From NCBI GenBank assembly GCA_900769035.1, contig CAAGFD010000030.1:1-13733 (forward strand): 13,733 nt of DNA, in the 5' to 3' direction. Each line of letters starts with the position of its first letter. Within the stretch, counting starts at the first letter, position 1. Position numbers and translations under genes: made by a program. Origin of the DNA: Bacteroidales bacterium. GTDB lineage: Bacteria > Bacteroidota > Bacteroidia > Bacteroidales > Paludibacteraceae. This document shows, piece by piece, positions 6,680 through 13,234 of the stretch. The notes beneath the pieces are model-generated. The model saw only the letters and a list, made by a program, of their open reading frames with translations, ran no database searches and was not told where the DNA came from.

Positions 6680-7783
6680 ATGGCTTTACAATGCGGTATA
6701 GTTGGTCTGCCTAATATCGGTAAATCAACTCTTTTTAATTGCTTGTCGAATGCAAAAGCACAATCGGCGAATTTTCCTTTTTGTACAATAGAACCAAACG
6801 TCGGAGTGATTACTGTGCCCGATGAGAGACTGAATAAACTTGCAGAACTGGTTAATCCTCAACGTATTGTACCTACTACTGTTGAAATTGTAGATATAGC
6901 CGGTTTGGTTAAAGGCGCCTCTAAAGGCGAGGGTCTCGGTAATAAGTTCTTGGCTAATATTCGTGAAACTGATGCAATAATTCATGTGCTTCGTTGCTTT
7001 GACGACCCTAATGTAGTACATGTAGATGGCTCTGTGAATCCTATTAGAGATAAAGAAATTATAGACGCCGAGTTGATGCTAAAAGATTTGGAAACGATAG
7101 AGCAACGTATTCAAAAAGTGCAAAAACAGGCTCAAACAGGTGGCGACAAACAGGCAAAACAGGTGTATGAAGTACTCGTCAAGTATCGTGATGCATTATT
7201 ACAAGGTAATTCTGCACGTACCGTATCTTTCGATACTAAGGATGAAGAGAAAATTGCACATGACCTATTTTTATTAACGGCAAAACCTGTGCTTTATGTA
7301 TGTAATGTGGATGAGGGTAGTGCTGTTAGTGGTAATGCTTATGTAGAGCAGGTGCGAGAAGCTGTTAAAAATGAGAACGCAGAAGTGCTCGTTATTGCAG
7401 CTAAGATAGAGAGTGAAATAGCTGAGTTTGAAAGTTATGAAGAGCGTCAAATGTTTCTTCAAGAAATAGGATTGGAAGAGAGTGGTGTGGCGCGATTGAT
7501 TAAATCAGCTTATGCGTTACTTAAACTGAAGACTTACTTCACTGCCGGACCGTTAGAGGTTAAGGCTTGGACGTTCCGTGACGGTTGGAAAGCGCCTCAA
7601 TGTGCCGGCGTTATTCATACCGATTTCGAAAAAGGTTTTATTCGCGCAGAGGTAATTAAATATGAAGATTATATCGCTTTAGGCTCGGAAGCTGCTGTAA
7701 AAGAAGCCGGTAAGATGGGTGTTGAAGGTAAAGATTATATTGTTCAAGATGGCGATATAATGCATTTTAGATTTAATGTATAA
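6680..7783 (+). CDS. ychF: Redox/ribosome-associated ATPase YchF (OLA1 family)
   Basis: This is a 367-residue P-loop NTPase of the Obg-related YchF family, found in nearly all bacteria and eukaryotes. It binds ribosomes and prefers ATP over GTP. The P-loop is VGLPNIGKST (8-17), a switch segment FPFCTIEPN lies at 32-40, and G3 is DIAGLVKGAS (72-81). The G4 position reads NVDE (209-212) instead of NKxD, the change that gives the family ATP specificity. A helical insert lies at about 130-175, and a C-terminal TGS domain at about 280-365 begins near LKTYFTAG and ends in QDGDIMHFRFNV. Length matches the family (about 363). It has its own promoter match and is followed by a strong terminator, so it is probably monocistronic and unrelated to the polysaccharide genes. 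Confidence 0.98.
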   Translation: MALQCGIVGLPNIGKSTLFNCLSNAKAQSANFPFCTIEPNVGVITVPDERLNKLAELVNPQRIVPTTVEIVDIAGLVKGASKGEGLGNKFLANIRETDAIIHVLRCFDDPNVVHVDGSVNPIRDKEIIDAELMLKDLETIEQRIQKVQKQAQTGGDKQAKQVYEVLVKYRDALLQGNSARTVSFDTKDEEKIAHDLFLLTAKPVLYVCNVDEGSAVSGNAYVEQVREAVKNENAEVLVIAAKIESEIAEFESYEERQMFLQEIGLEESGVARLIKSAYALLKLKTYFTAGPLEVKAWTFRDGWKAPQCAGVIHTDFEKGFIRAEVIKYEDYIALGSEAAVKEAGKMGVEGKDYIVQDGDIMHFRFNV

Positions 7784-7806
7784 ATAGATTATTTTTAGTT
7801 ATATTC

Positions 7807-7854
7807 AAAAAGAAATCCAACCTTGAAGTTTATTCAAAGGTTGGATTTCTTTTT
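7807..7854. terminator. Bidirectional intrinsic terminator between ychF and the DJ-1 gene
   Basis: A perfect 18-bp stem pairs 7807-7824 with 7837-7854 around a 12-base loop. The arms begin AAAAAGAAATCC and end GGATTTCTTTTT, so a U-run forms at the 3' end of the RNA on either strand. It lies 23 bases after the ychF stop codon and 19 bases beyond the DJ-1 stop codon, exactly between two convergent genes. Confidence 0.93.
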
Positions 7855-7873
7855 ATTGTTATATATGAGTTTG

Positions 7874-8419
7874 CTATTTAATAAGCATATCGGAAGCTAC
7901 TTGATCGGCAACTTCTTTAGAAGAGAGGATTTCGGCTATTTTTAAACCGAATTCGGGTGCAAAGCCCGGACCTCGAGAGGTTATTATGTTATTGCAAGCA
8001 ATAACACCTTGATTTGTACGAACATAAGCTTCGTCGAGAAATTCTTCAAATCCCGGGTAGCAAGTGGCATCTAAATTACGAAGCAAGTGCATTTTTCCGA
8101 GTATGGAAGGAGCTGCACAGATTGCGGCAAGCCATTTTCCTGCTTGGTTGTGTTTTCTGATTAGAGCTAATAGTCCTTCGTGTTTCTCAAGGTTTGTTGT
8201 GCCCGGCATTCCCCCGGGTAAAATTAACATTTTTGCTTTTGAGAAATCGGCATCTTCAAAAAGTACATCTGCCGATACTTTAATGTTATGAACTCCGGTT
8301 ACAGTTTTTTCGCCTGTAGTAGAAACAATTTGAATATCTATTCCCGCACGACGAATAACGTCAATAGTGGCAACAGCCTCTATTTCTTCAAACCCTGTAG
8401 CTAGAAATATAAAAACCAT
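7874..8419 (-). CDS. DJ-1/PfpI family protein (ThiJ/YajL type)
   Basis: The 181-residue cytosolic protein is a single DJ-1/PfpI domain with the class I glutamine amidotransferase-like fold. Relatives act as stress-linked deglycases or glyoxalases and redox chaperones, and the exact activity is debated. The nucleophile-elbow Cys is 101 in WLAAICAAPSILG. The supporting Glu is 14 in GFEEIEA, which aligns with Glu18 of human DJ-1. LPGGMPGTTNL (67-77) and the conserved ITSRGPGFAPEFGL near 147-160 complete the signature, and length is typical (DJ-1 has 189). It starts 16 bases after the TonB-like gene and is the last cistron of the leftward operon, ending just before the shared terminator. Why it is coupled to energy-transduction genes is not evident. 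Confidence 0.93.
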   Translation of the reverse strand: MVFIFLATGFEEIEAVATIDVIRRAGIDIQIVSTTGEKTVTGVHNIKVSADVLFEDADFSKAKMLILPGGMPGTTNLEKHEGLLALIRKHNQAGKWLAAICAAPSILGKMHLLRNLDATCYPGFEEFLDEAYVRTNQGVIACNNIITSRGPGFAPEFGLKIAEILSSKEVADQVASDMLIK

Positions 8420-8435
8420 ATCTATTTGTATTATG

Positions 8436-9194
8436 TTAGTTTAGAATGAATTTATAGGTAATTGACCCCATAGCAGGTCCGTTACCGGTAGAGAATTTGT
8501 TTTTTAAAGCGGCGTCGACACTTTCTTTACGCAGACGTTCGTCGCTTATGTTCGTTTTGGAAGTATTGATAGTTGCCGAAGTAACTTTACCCGAGGCATC
8601 TACTCTAATATCTACCACAATAATTCCTTCTTGATTGCCGGAATAAGTAGGGCGGTAAAGAGTGCCGATAAGGCTACGACCGGCAAGAGACCAAGAGTTG
8701 CCACCTTGCGAGCCTTGTCCCACAGGGTTTCCTTGATTAGTATCGCCTGTCGTGGTGCCGGAGCCTTTACCGGTATTTTTGAAAGCACCGCCAGTAAGGT
8801 TGCTTATTTGATTTTTCTTTGCTTCTTGTTCGGCTAAAATCTTCGCTTGTCGTTCTGCTTCTTCAGCTCTTTTCCTTGCTTCTTCCTGCTCTTTTTTGCG
8901 TTTTTCGCGCTCTAAAGCTACGGAAGGGTCTTCTTGAGTGAGTAGCTTTTCATTGACAGTGTTTGACGATTCCGGCTTGGTGGGTGTGGATGTGGTTTGT
9001 GTTACCGGTGTTGGTGTCGGTGTCGGGGTATGCTCTCCGAAACCGTCGTTAAAATCGCCCATCGATATCATTATACCCTCGTCCATTTCATCATGATGAG
9101 CCTTCATACCCCCAAAAAACAATATTAGTAGTATGATGACGCATATAATGGTGGTGGTAATAGCCGATTCTATTTCAGATTTTTTTATTGCCAT
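8436..9194 (-). CDS. TonB/TolA-like periplasm-spanning energy transducer
   Basis: This 252-residue inner-membrane protein should couple proton-motive force from ExbB/ExbD to the outer membrane. A short cytoplasmic N-terminus and one membrane helix at about 12-29 (ITTTIICVIILLILFFGG) come first. A Thr-Pro repeat lies at 56-63, then a highly charged coiled coil at about 92-128, rich in Glu, Lys, Arg and Ala and resembling TolA domain II. A Gly/Asn-rich linker spans 134-168, and a TonB C-terminal domain about 170-252 (LIGTLYRPTYSG, then GIIVVDIRVDASGKV). The helical linker is TolA-like while the C-terminal domain reads as TonB, so either name is defensible. It begins 6 bases after exbD, which makes partnership very likely. 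The partner receptor cannot be told from this window. Confidence 0.88.
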   Translation of the reverse strand: MAIKKSEIESAITTTIICVIILLILFFGGMKAHHDEMDEGIMISMGDFNDGFGEHTPTPTPTPVTQTTSTPTKPESSNTVNEKLLTQEDPSVALEREKRKKEQEEARKRAEEAERQAKILAEQEAKKNQISNLTGGAFKNTGKGSGTTTGDTNQGNPVGQGSQGGNSWSLAGRSLIGTLYRPTYSGNQEGIIVVDIRVDASGKVTSATINTSKTNISDERLRKESVDAALKNKFSTGNGPAMGSITYKFILN

Positions 9195-9200
9195 AATAGT

Positions 9201-9617
9201 TTATTTGTCTTTGACCTTTGTGGCAATGACAAGTTTTAGTCGATTTTCATTTGCTATATCCAAAATCTTTACAATCTCTTTGTACGGAACGTTTTCGTCG
9301 GCATGAAGGGCAACGAAAGTGGTGGAATCTTGAGCGTAAACGCTTTGTAATATAGGTTCAATCTGATCGAATTCTACAATTTCCGGTTTAGATCCGGGCA
9401 GTGCAACACTGTATTCTCCGGATGCAGTAATGCCTACCTTGGCAATTTTTGCTTTGGTAGCTGTTTTTGTTGAACTTTGTGGAAGATTTACTTTCATGTC
9501 ATTTGGGGCGGACATCGTGGATGCTATCATAAAGAATAGCAAGAGTAAGAAGATGATATCCGTCATAGATGACATAGAAAATGTTGCTTCTACTTTATTT
9601 CGTTTTTTTAGAGCCAT
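9201..9617 (-). CDS. exbD: ExbD/TolR family proton-channel subunit
   Basis: This 138-residue protein has one N-terminal membrane helix at about 19-36 (TDIIFLLLLFFMIASTM) and a periplasmic domain. Asp20 at the start of the helix aligns with the proton-carrying Asp25 of E. coli ExbD. The basic stretch before the helix (KKRNKVEA) and the short periplasmic domain with a conserved VALHADENVPYKEIVKILDIA segment match the ExbD/TolR family, as does the length (about 140). It lies between exbB (30 bases) and the TonB-like gene (6 bases) and should form the motor complex with both. Only one exbD is present in this cluster. Confidence 0.94.
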   Translation of the reverse strand: MALKKRNKVEATFSMSSMTDIIFLLLLFFMIASTMSAPNDMKVNLPQSSTKTATKAKIAKVGITASGEYSVALPGSKPEIVEFDQIEPILQSVYAQDSTTFVALHADENVPYKEIVKILDIANENRLKLVIATKVKDK

Positions 9618-9647
9618 AATAAAATATTTTTATTATTCCCGATGAAA

Positions 9648-10355
9648 TTAATTTCCGGCAGCAGGTTCGTTCAATAAATCGAGGAATTCCATACTGCGCA
9701 TTTCTAATCTGCGCATGATACCGCTGATGCGACTGACGAGGTAGTTGTATGCAAAATAAGCACATACACCTACAATCAAACCGGCAACTGTGGTAACCAT
9801 TGCGGTGTATATACCTCCTGATAATTGACTGAGGTTTATGGTGTTACCACCGGCTTGCTCCATTTCAAAGAAGGCTTGAACCATACCCATAACCGTACCG
9901 AGGAATCCTAGCATCGGAGCACCACCCGATATGGTGGCAAGTAAAGAAATGCCCTTTTCAAGCTTGGCTACTTCTATATTACCTACGTTTTCTATGGCAA
10001 CAAGTACGTCGCTCATAGGGCGTCCGAGGCGAGAAATGCCTTTTTCTATCATTCTGGCAGATGGTGATTGTGTATCACGGCATAATTTTAACGCCGCATC
10101 TATCTTGCCATCGTAGATATAATCTTTTATACGATTCATAAAAGAAGGGTCTTCTTTTGAAGCGTGATAAGTAACTATCATTCTTTCAATAAAGATATAG
10201 ATGGCTAAAATCAACATAAGTGCCAATGGTATCATAATCCAACCACCCTCGAGGCACATATCGATGAAGTTGAGTTTTGCAGGTGCTTCTGCTATAGTAT
10301 CGGCTGCTTGAGCCATTGTGTCTAACACTTGTGTGTCCGGTTCTGCTGTTAGCAT
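9648..10355 (-). CDS. exbB: ExbB/TolQ/MotA family proton-channel subunit
   Basis: The 235-residue inner-membrane protein forms the pentameric proton channel that powers TonB- or Tol-type systems. Membrane helices lie at about 39-59 (GWIMIPLALMLILAIYIFIE), 136-160 (ISLLATISGGAPMLGFLGTV) and 182-207 (IYTAMVTTVAGLIVGVCAYF). The last two contain the conserved GFLGTVMGM and ALxTTVAGL-like signatures (here AMVTTVAGLIVG). A cytoplasmic loop with SRLGRPMSDVLVAIENVGN separates helices 1 and 2. The N-terminal 30 residues before the first helix are acidic and Ala-rich; a later Met at codon 14 is a possible start, but the ATG at 10355 keeps the tight 18-base spacing to pdxJ. ExbB rather than TolQ is preferred because a TonB-domain gene follows. 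Confidence 0.94.
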   Translation of the reverse strand: MLTAEPDTQVLDTMAQAADTIAEAPAKLNFIDMCLEGGWIMIPLALMLILAIYIFIERMIVTYHASKEDPSFMNRIKDYIYDGKIDAALKLCRDTQSPSARMIEKGISRLGRPMSDVLVAIENVGNIEVAKLEKGISLLATISGGAPMLGFLGTVMGMVQAFFEMEQAGGNTINLSQLSGGIYTAMVTTVAGLIVGVCAYFAYNYLVSRISGIMRRLEMRSMEFLDLLNEPAAGN

Positions 10356-10373
10356 AATATCTGTTGTTTTATA

Positions 10374-11090
10374 TTATTTATGTATACAATTTAAATATCT
10401 TTTTATTGTCTCTTCCAAACCTAAATATAGGGCGTCGCAGATTAGGGCGTGACCTATAGAAACCTCGTCTAAATAAGGCATTTTGTCTGAGAAGAAAGCG
10501 AGATTTTCTAAACTGAGATCGTGCCCGGCATTTACACCTAATCCGAGTTTGTGAGCATAGTCCGATGCTGTGATGTACGGAGCAATTGCTTCATCTCTGT
10601 TTTTGATGTATTGTGCAGCGTATGGTTCGGTGTAAAGCTCTATTCTATCGGCTCCTATTTCCGCTGCAGCTTTTATATTTTCAAGATTAGTATCTACAAA
10701 AATGGAGACTCTAATACCATTTTCTTGTAATTTTTCCACTATCGGCGTGAGAAAATCTCTGTTTTTTATGCAATCCCAGCCGGAATTGGATGTTAATTGT
10801 GCGGGAGAATCCGGCACAAGAGTGGCTTGTGTGGGATGTACACTACATACGAGGTCGATATACCTGGCATCGGGATACCCCTCGATGTTAAATTCGGTGG
10901 TTAAGATTGGTTTTAGAGATAATACATCATTGCGAGTTATATGCCTTTCGTCAGGCCTTGGATGTACTGTAATGCCTTGAGCGCCAAATTTTTCACAGTT
11001 AATGGCTGCTTCTATCACGTCCGGATTATTGCCTCCGCGCGCGTTGCGTAAAGTAGCTATCTTGTTAATGTTTACACTTAATTGTGTCAT
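10374..11090 (-). CDS. pdxJ: Pyridoxine 5'-phosphate synthase PdxJ
   Basis: PdxJ condenses 1-deoxy-D-xylulose 5-phosphate with 3-amino-2-oxopropyl phosphate to give pyridoxine 5'-phosphate, the last ring-forming step of the DXP-dependent vitamin B6 pathway. The protein is 238 residues, the usual length, and forms a TIM barrel. Visible signatures are LSVNINKIATLRNARGG at the N-terminus, TVHPRPDERHI at 41-51 (His43, Arg45, His50), Glu70 in FNIEGYP, VNAGHDL with His190, and SIGHALI at 211-217. These match the catalytic His/Glu/His set of the E. coli enzyme to within two positions. It is the first gene of the leftward operon, directly behind the promoter match at 11161-11168. Confidence 0.98.
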   Translation of the reverse strand: MTQLSVNINKIATLRNARGGNNPDVIEAAINCEKFGAQGITVHPRPDERHITRNDVLSLKPILTTEFNIEGYPDARYIDLVCSVHPTQATLVPDSPAQLTSNSGWDCIKNRDFLTPIVEKLQENGIRVSIFVDTNLENIKAAAEIGADRIELYTEPYAAQYIKNRDEAIAPYITASDYAHKLGLGVNAGHDLSLENLAFFSDKMPYLDEVSIGHALICDALYLGLEETIKRYLNCIHK

Positions 11091-11116
11091 CGCTTTTCTG
11101 TTTCAAAAAAAAATCG

Positions 11117-11124
11117 TAACTTTG
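11117..11124 (+). promoter_or_regulatory. Bacteroidota-type -7 element for nadK
   Basis: TAACTTTG followed by CC matches TAnnTTTG and is identical to the ychF box. Transcription would start near 11130, giving nadK a leader of about 100 bases. The -33 region at about 11095-11100 reads TTTCTG, a weak match, and lies in the leader of pdxJ. Confidence 0.6.
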
Positions 11125-11160
11125 CCTTATCGTAAGTTTCTTATGTCTCTATTTCGACCA

Positions 11161-11168
11161 CAAAAGTA
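11161..11168 (-). promoter_or_regulatory. Bacteroidota-type -7 element for the pdxJ-exbBD-tonB operon
   Basis: Read on the minus strand this is TACTTTTG, followed by TGG, a full TAnnTTTG match. A GTTG lies 18 bases upstream (+ coordinates 11187-11190), close to the usual -33 spacing. Transcription would start near 11154, about 64 bases before the pdxJ ATG. Confidence 0.65.
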
Positions 11169-11230
11169 CGAAATTTTGCTTACTTACAACATATCATTTC
11201 GGTATTTTTTTTGAATAATCTTAAAAAAAG

Positions 11231-12118
11231 ATGTTTATGCGTCTGTTAGTCTTTGGTAATAAACACAAAGTGAATTTGATACCTCATTTTTCTGGCTTTT
11301 TTAAAAGGCTGAAAGAGTGTGGTGTAAATGTGCTTTTTGAGCATGATTTATCGAGTTATCTTATTAATAACGGGGTTAATGATTTTAAGGATTATTCTAC
11401 TTTTCATGTCGAAGATAGAGCTGCATTGATTGGAGATTTGGTTGTCAGTCTTGGCGGTGATGGCACTTTTTTGAATACTGCAAATATTGTGGCAGAAAAG
11501 CAGATACCTATTTTAGGAATAAATTTGGGTAGACTCGGCTTTTTGACGGATGTTCAGGATTGTGACTTGGATTCGTTGCCTGAAATTATTTTGAATAATA
11601 ATTTTTTGGTAGAGCCTCGTACTATGTTAAAAACGAAAATTCCGTTAGATAATTGTGTCGTAGAAAAATATGCTTTGAATGAAATTGCCGTGCTAAAGCA
11701 GGATTTATCATCTATGATTTCGATAAACGCATACCTGAATGGAGAATATCTCCATGAGTATCAAGCAGATGGTCTCATAGTTTCTACTCCTACGGGCTCT
11801 ACGGCTTATTCATTGAGTGTGGGAGGACCTATTTTGATGCCTCAATCTCCGAATCTGATTATAGTACCCGTAGCATCTCATTCTCTAACGGTGCGGCCTA
11901 TAGTGATTCCGGATGACTTGGATATAGAATTGCGAGTAAACAGTCGTAGCGGTTCTTTTCTTATCTCATTGGATGGCAGAAGTAAAGTGCTCTCACAGGA
12001 TGTTTTTGTGAGAATTTCAAAGGCTCCTTTCGTAGTCAATACAGTACGTCTGCACGGGCATTCATTCTTTACTACATTGAAAACCAAATTGATGTGGGGA
12101 GTCGATGCTCGAAAATAA
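11231..12118 (+). CDS. nadK: NAD kinase
   Basis: NadK phosphorylates NAD+ to NADP+ using ATP or polyphosphate in the cytosol. The 295-residue protein shows the defining GGDGT motif at 75-79 (catalytic Asp77), ILGINLGRLGFLTD at 94-107, the NE pair at 150-151 (ALNEIAVLK), and the nucleotide-binding stretch ADGLIVSTPTGSTAYSLS at 179-196 followed by GGPI. The C-terminal beta-sandwich carries PIVIPDDLDIELRV and SLDGR. Length matches bacterial NadK (about 290). The ATG at 11231 follows an A-rich stretch; a second ATG two codons on (11237) starts MRLLVFGN and is an equally plausible start. It diverges from pdxJ. Confidence 0.97.
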   Translation: MFMRLLVFGNKHKVNLIPHFSGFFKRLKECGVNVLFEHDLSSYLINNGVNDFKDYSTFHVEDRAALIGDLVVSLGGDGTFLNTANIVAEKQIPILGINLGRLGFLTDVQDCDLDSLPEIILNNNFLVEPRTMLKTKIPLDNCVVEKYALNEIAVLKQDLSSMISINAYLNGEYLHEYQADGLIVSTPTGSTAYSLSVGGPILMPQSPNLIIVPVASHSLTVRPIVIPDDLDIELRVNSRSGSFLISLDGRSKVLSQDVFVRISKAPFVVNTVRLHGHSFFTTLKTKLMWGVDARK

Positions 12119-12168
12119 AGTTTGAATAATAAAGTTTGAATAATAGAGTTCGTAAATAGTGTACGAAT
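12114..12168 (+). repeat. Degenerate 14-bp tandem repeats over the nadK stop codon
   Basis: AATAAAGTTTGAAT occurs twice in perfect tandem at 12114-12127 and 12128-12141, and the first copy contains the nadK TAA stop. Two diverged copies follow: AATAGAGTTCGTAA at 12142-12155 and a 13-base unit at 12156-12168. The diverged copies contain an inverted repeat, TTCGTA (12149-12154) and TACGAA (12162-12167), with a 7-base spacer. No T-run follows, so it is not a standard terminator. The rest of the gap up to fmt is AT-rich and shows no clear TAnnTTTG box. Confidence 0.75.
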
Positions 12169-12242
12169 AATGTAATATAGAATAATTAGAATATAGATAT
12201 ATAATATTTAAGTATTTGATATTCAATATAGTTTAGATTATT

Positions 12243-13193
12243 ATGAGTAATACACTTCGTATAATATATATGGGTACTCCGGATTTTGCTGTGGAGCCTC
12301 TAAAAAAACTTGTCGATGCCGGTAAGAATATTGTAGCGGTAGTTACTATGCCCGATAAACCTGCCGGGCGCGGACATAAACTTCAGTTTTCTCCGGTGAA
12401 AGAGTATGCTTTACAAGCAGGAATTCCGGTGTTGCAACCGGACAATCTAAAATCTACGGATTTTTTGCAGGAATTGGCTTCTTATAATGCCGATTTGCAG
12501 ATTGTTGTTGCATTTAGAATGCTCCCGGAAGCGGTGTGGAGTATGCCGAAATATGGTACATTCAATCTTCACGCATCGCTTTTGCCTAAATATCGTGGTG
12601 CTGCACCTATTAATTGGGCGGTTATAAATGGTGATAAAGAGACGGGTATAACTACTTTCTTTTTGAAACATGAAATAGATACCGGAAATATTATTTTGCA
12701 AGAGAAGGTTACGATAGCCGACGATGATGATGCCGGTGTTGTGCATGACAAACTAATGTATCTTGGAGCCGATTTGGTGCTTAAAACATTAGAAATGATT
12801 GAGAATGATAGTGTTGTAACTCGTCCGCAAGACGACACTCAATCTACTGCGGCTCCGAAAATTTTTAAAGATACTGCTAAATTGAATTTTGATAACTCAG
12901 CCGAAGCTATTCGAAATTTAATACGAGGAATGGCACCTTATCCGGCAGCCTGGTTTAATATTCAGTTGCCCGATGGCTCTTCTACTATGATGAAAGTGTT
13001 TAAAGCCGTTGCCGATTGTACACACCATTCATATGCTATTGGTACTCTTGTTACTGATGGTAAAAAAGTGCTTAAAGTAGCATGTAAAGACGGCTTTGTG
13101 AATCTGATGGAAGTGCAGATGGCGGGTAAAAAAAGAATGTCGGCTGAAGATTTGATGCGAGGTGCCAATCTTGTAGGAGCTGTAATTTTGTAA
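12243..13193 (+). CDS. fmt: Methionyl-tRNA formyltransferase
   Basis: Fmt transfers a formyl group from 10-formyltetrahydrofolate to initiator Met-tRNA, the step that prepares bacterial translation initiation. The 316-residue protein opens with LRIIYMGTPDFAVEPLKKL, has the PDKPAGRGHKLQFSPVK loop at 37-53, and the catalytic triad Asn108, His110 (FNLHASLLPKYRGAAPINW) and Asp146 (IDTGNI). The C-terminal OB-like domain at about 210-316 contains IRGMAPYPAAW. Length is normal (E. coli has 315). It follows nadK after 124 bases with no promoter that I can see, so it may be cotranscribed with nadK; a promoter in the AT-rich gap is not excluded. Confidence 0.98.
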   Translation: MSNTLRIIYMGTPDFAVEPLKKLVDAGKNIVAVVTMPDKPAGRGHKLQFSPVKEYALQAGIPVLQPDNLKSTDFLQELASYNADLQIVVAFRMLPEAVWSMPKYGTFNLHASLLPKYRGAAPINWAVINGDKETGITTFFLKHEIDTGNIILQEKVTIADDDDAGVVHDKLMYLGADLVLKTLEMIENDSVVTRPQDDTQSTAAPKIFKDTAKLNFDNSAEAIRNLIRGMAPYPAAWFNIQLPDGSSTMMKVFKAVADCTHHSYAIGTLVTDGKKVLKVACKDGFVNLMEVQMAGKKRMSAEDLMRGANLVGAVIL

Positions 13194-13234
13194 AGAGAAA
13201 AACAATTTTTTAAGAACCTTAAATATAATTACTT

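Noticed and set aside
8990..9035. Short GGTGTC/GGTGTT repeats in the TonB-like gene as a regulatory or CRISPR-like repeat.
   Set aside because: They are the coding repeat for the Thr-Pro stretch of the linker and stay in frame, so no separate element is needed.
12149..12168. Inverted repeat TTCGTA/TACGAA after nadK as an intrinsic terminator.
   Set aside because: The stem is only six or seven pairs and no T-run follows, so it is described with the repeats and not called a terminator.
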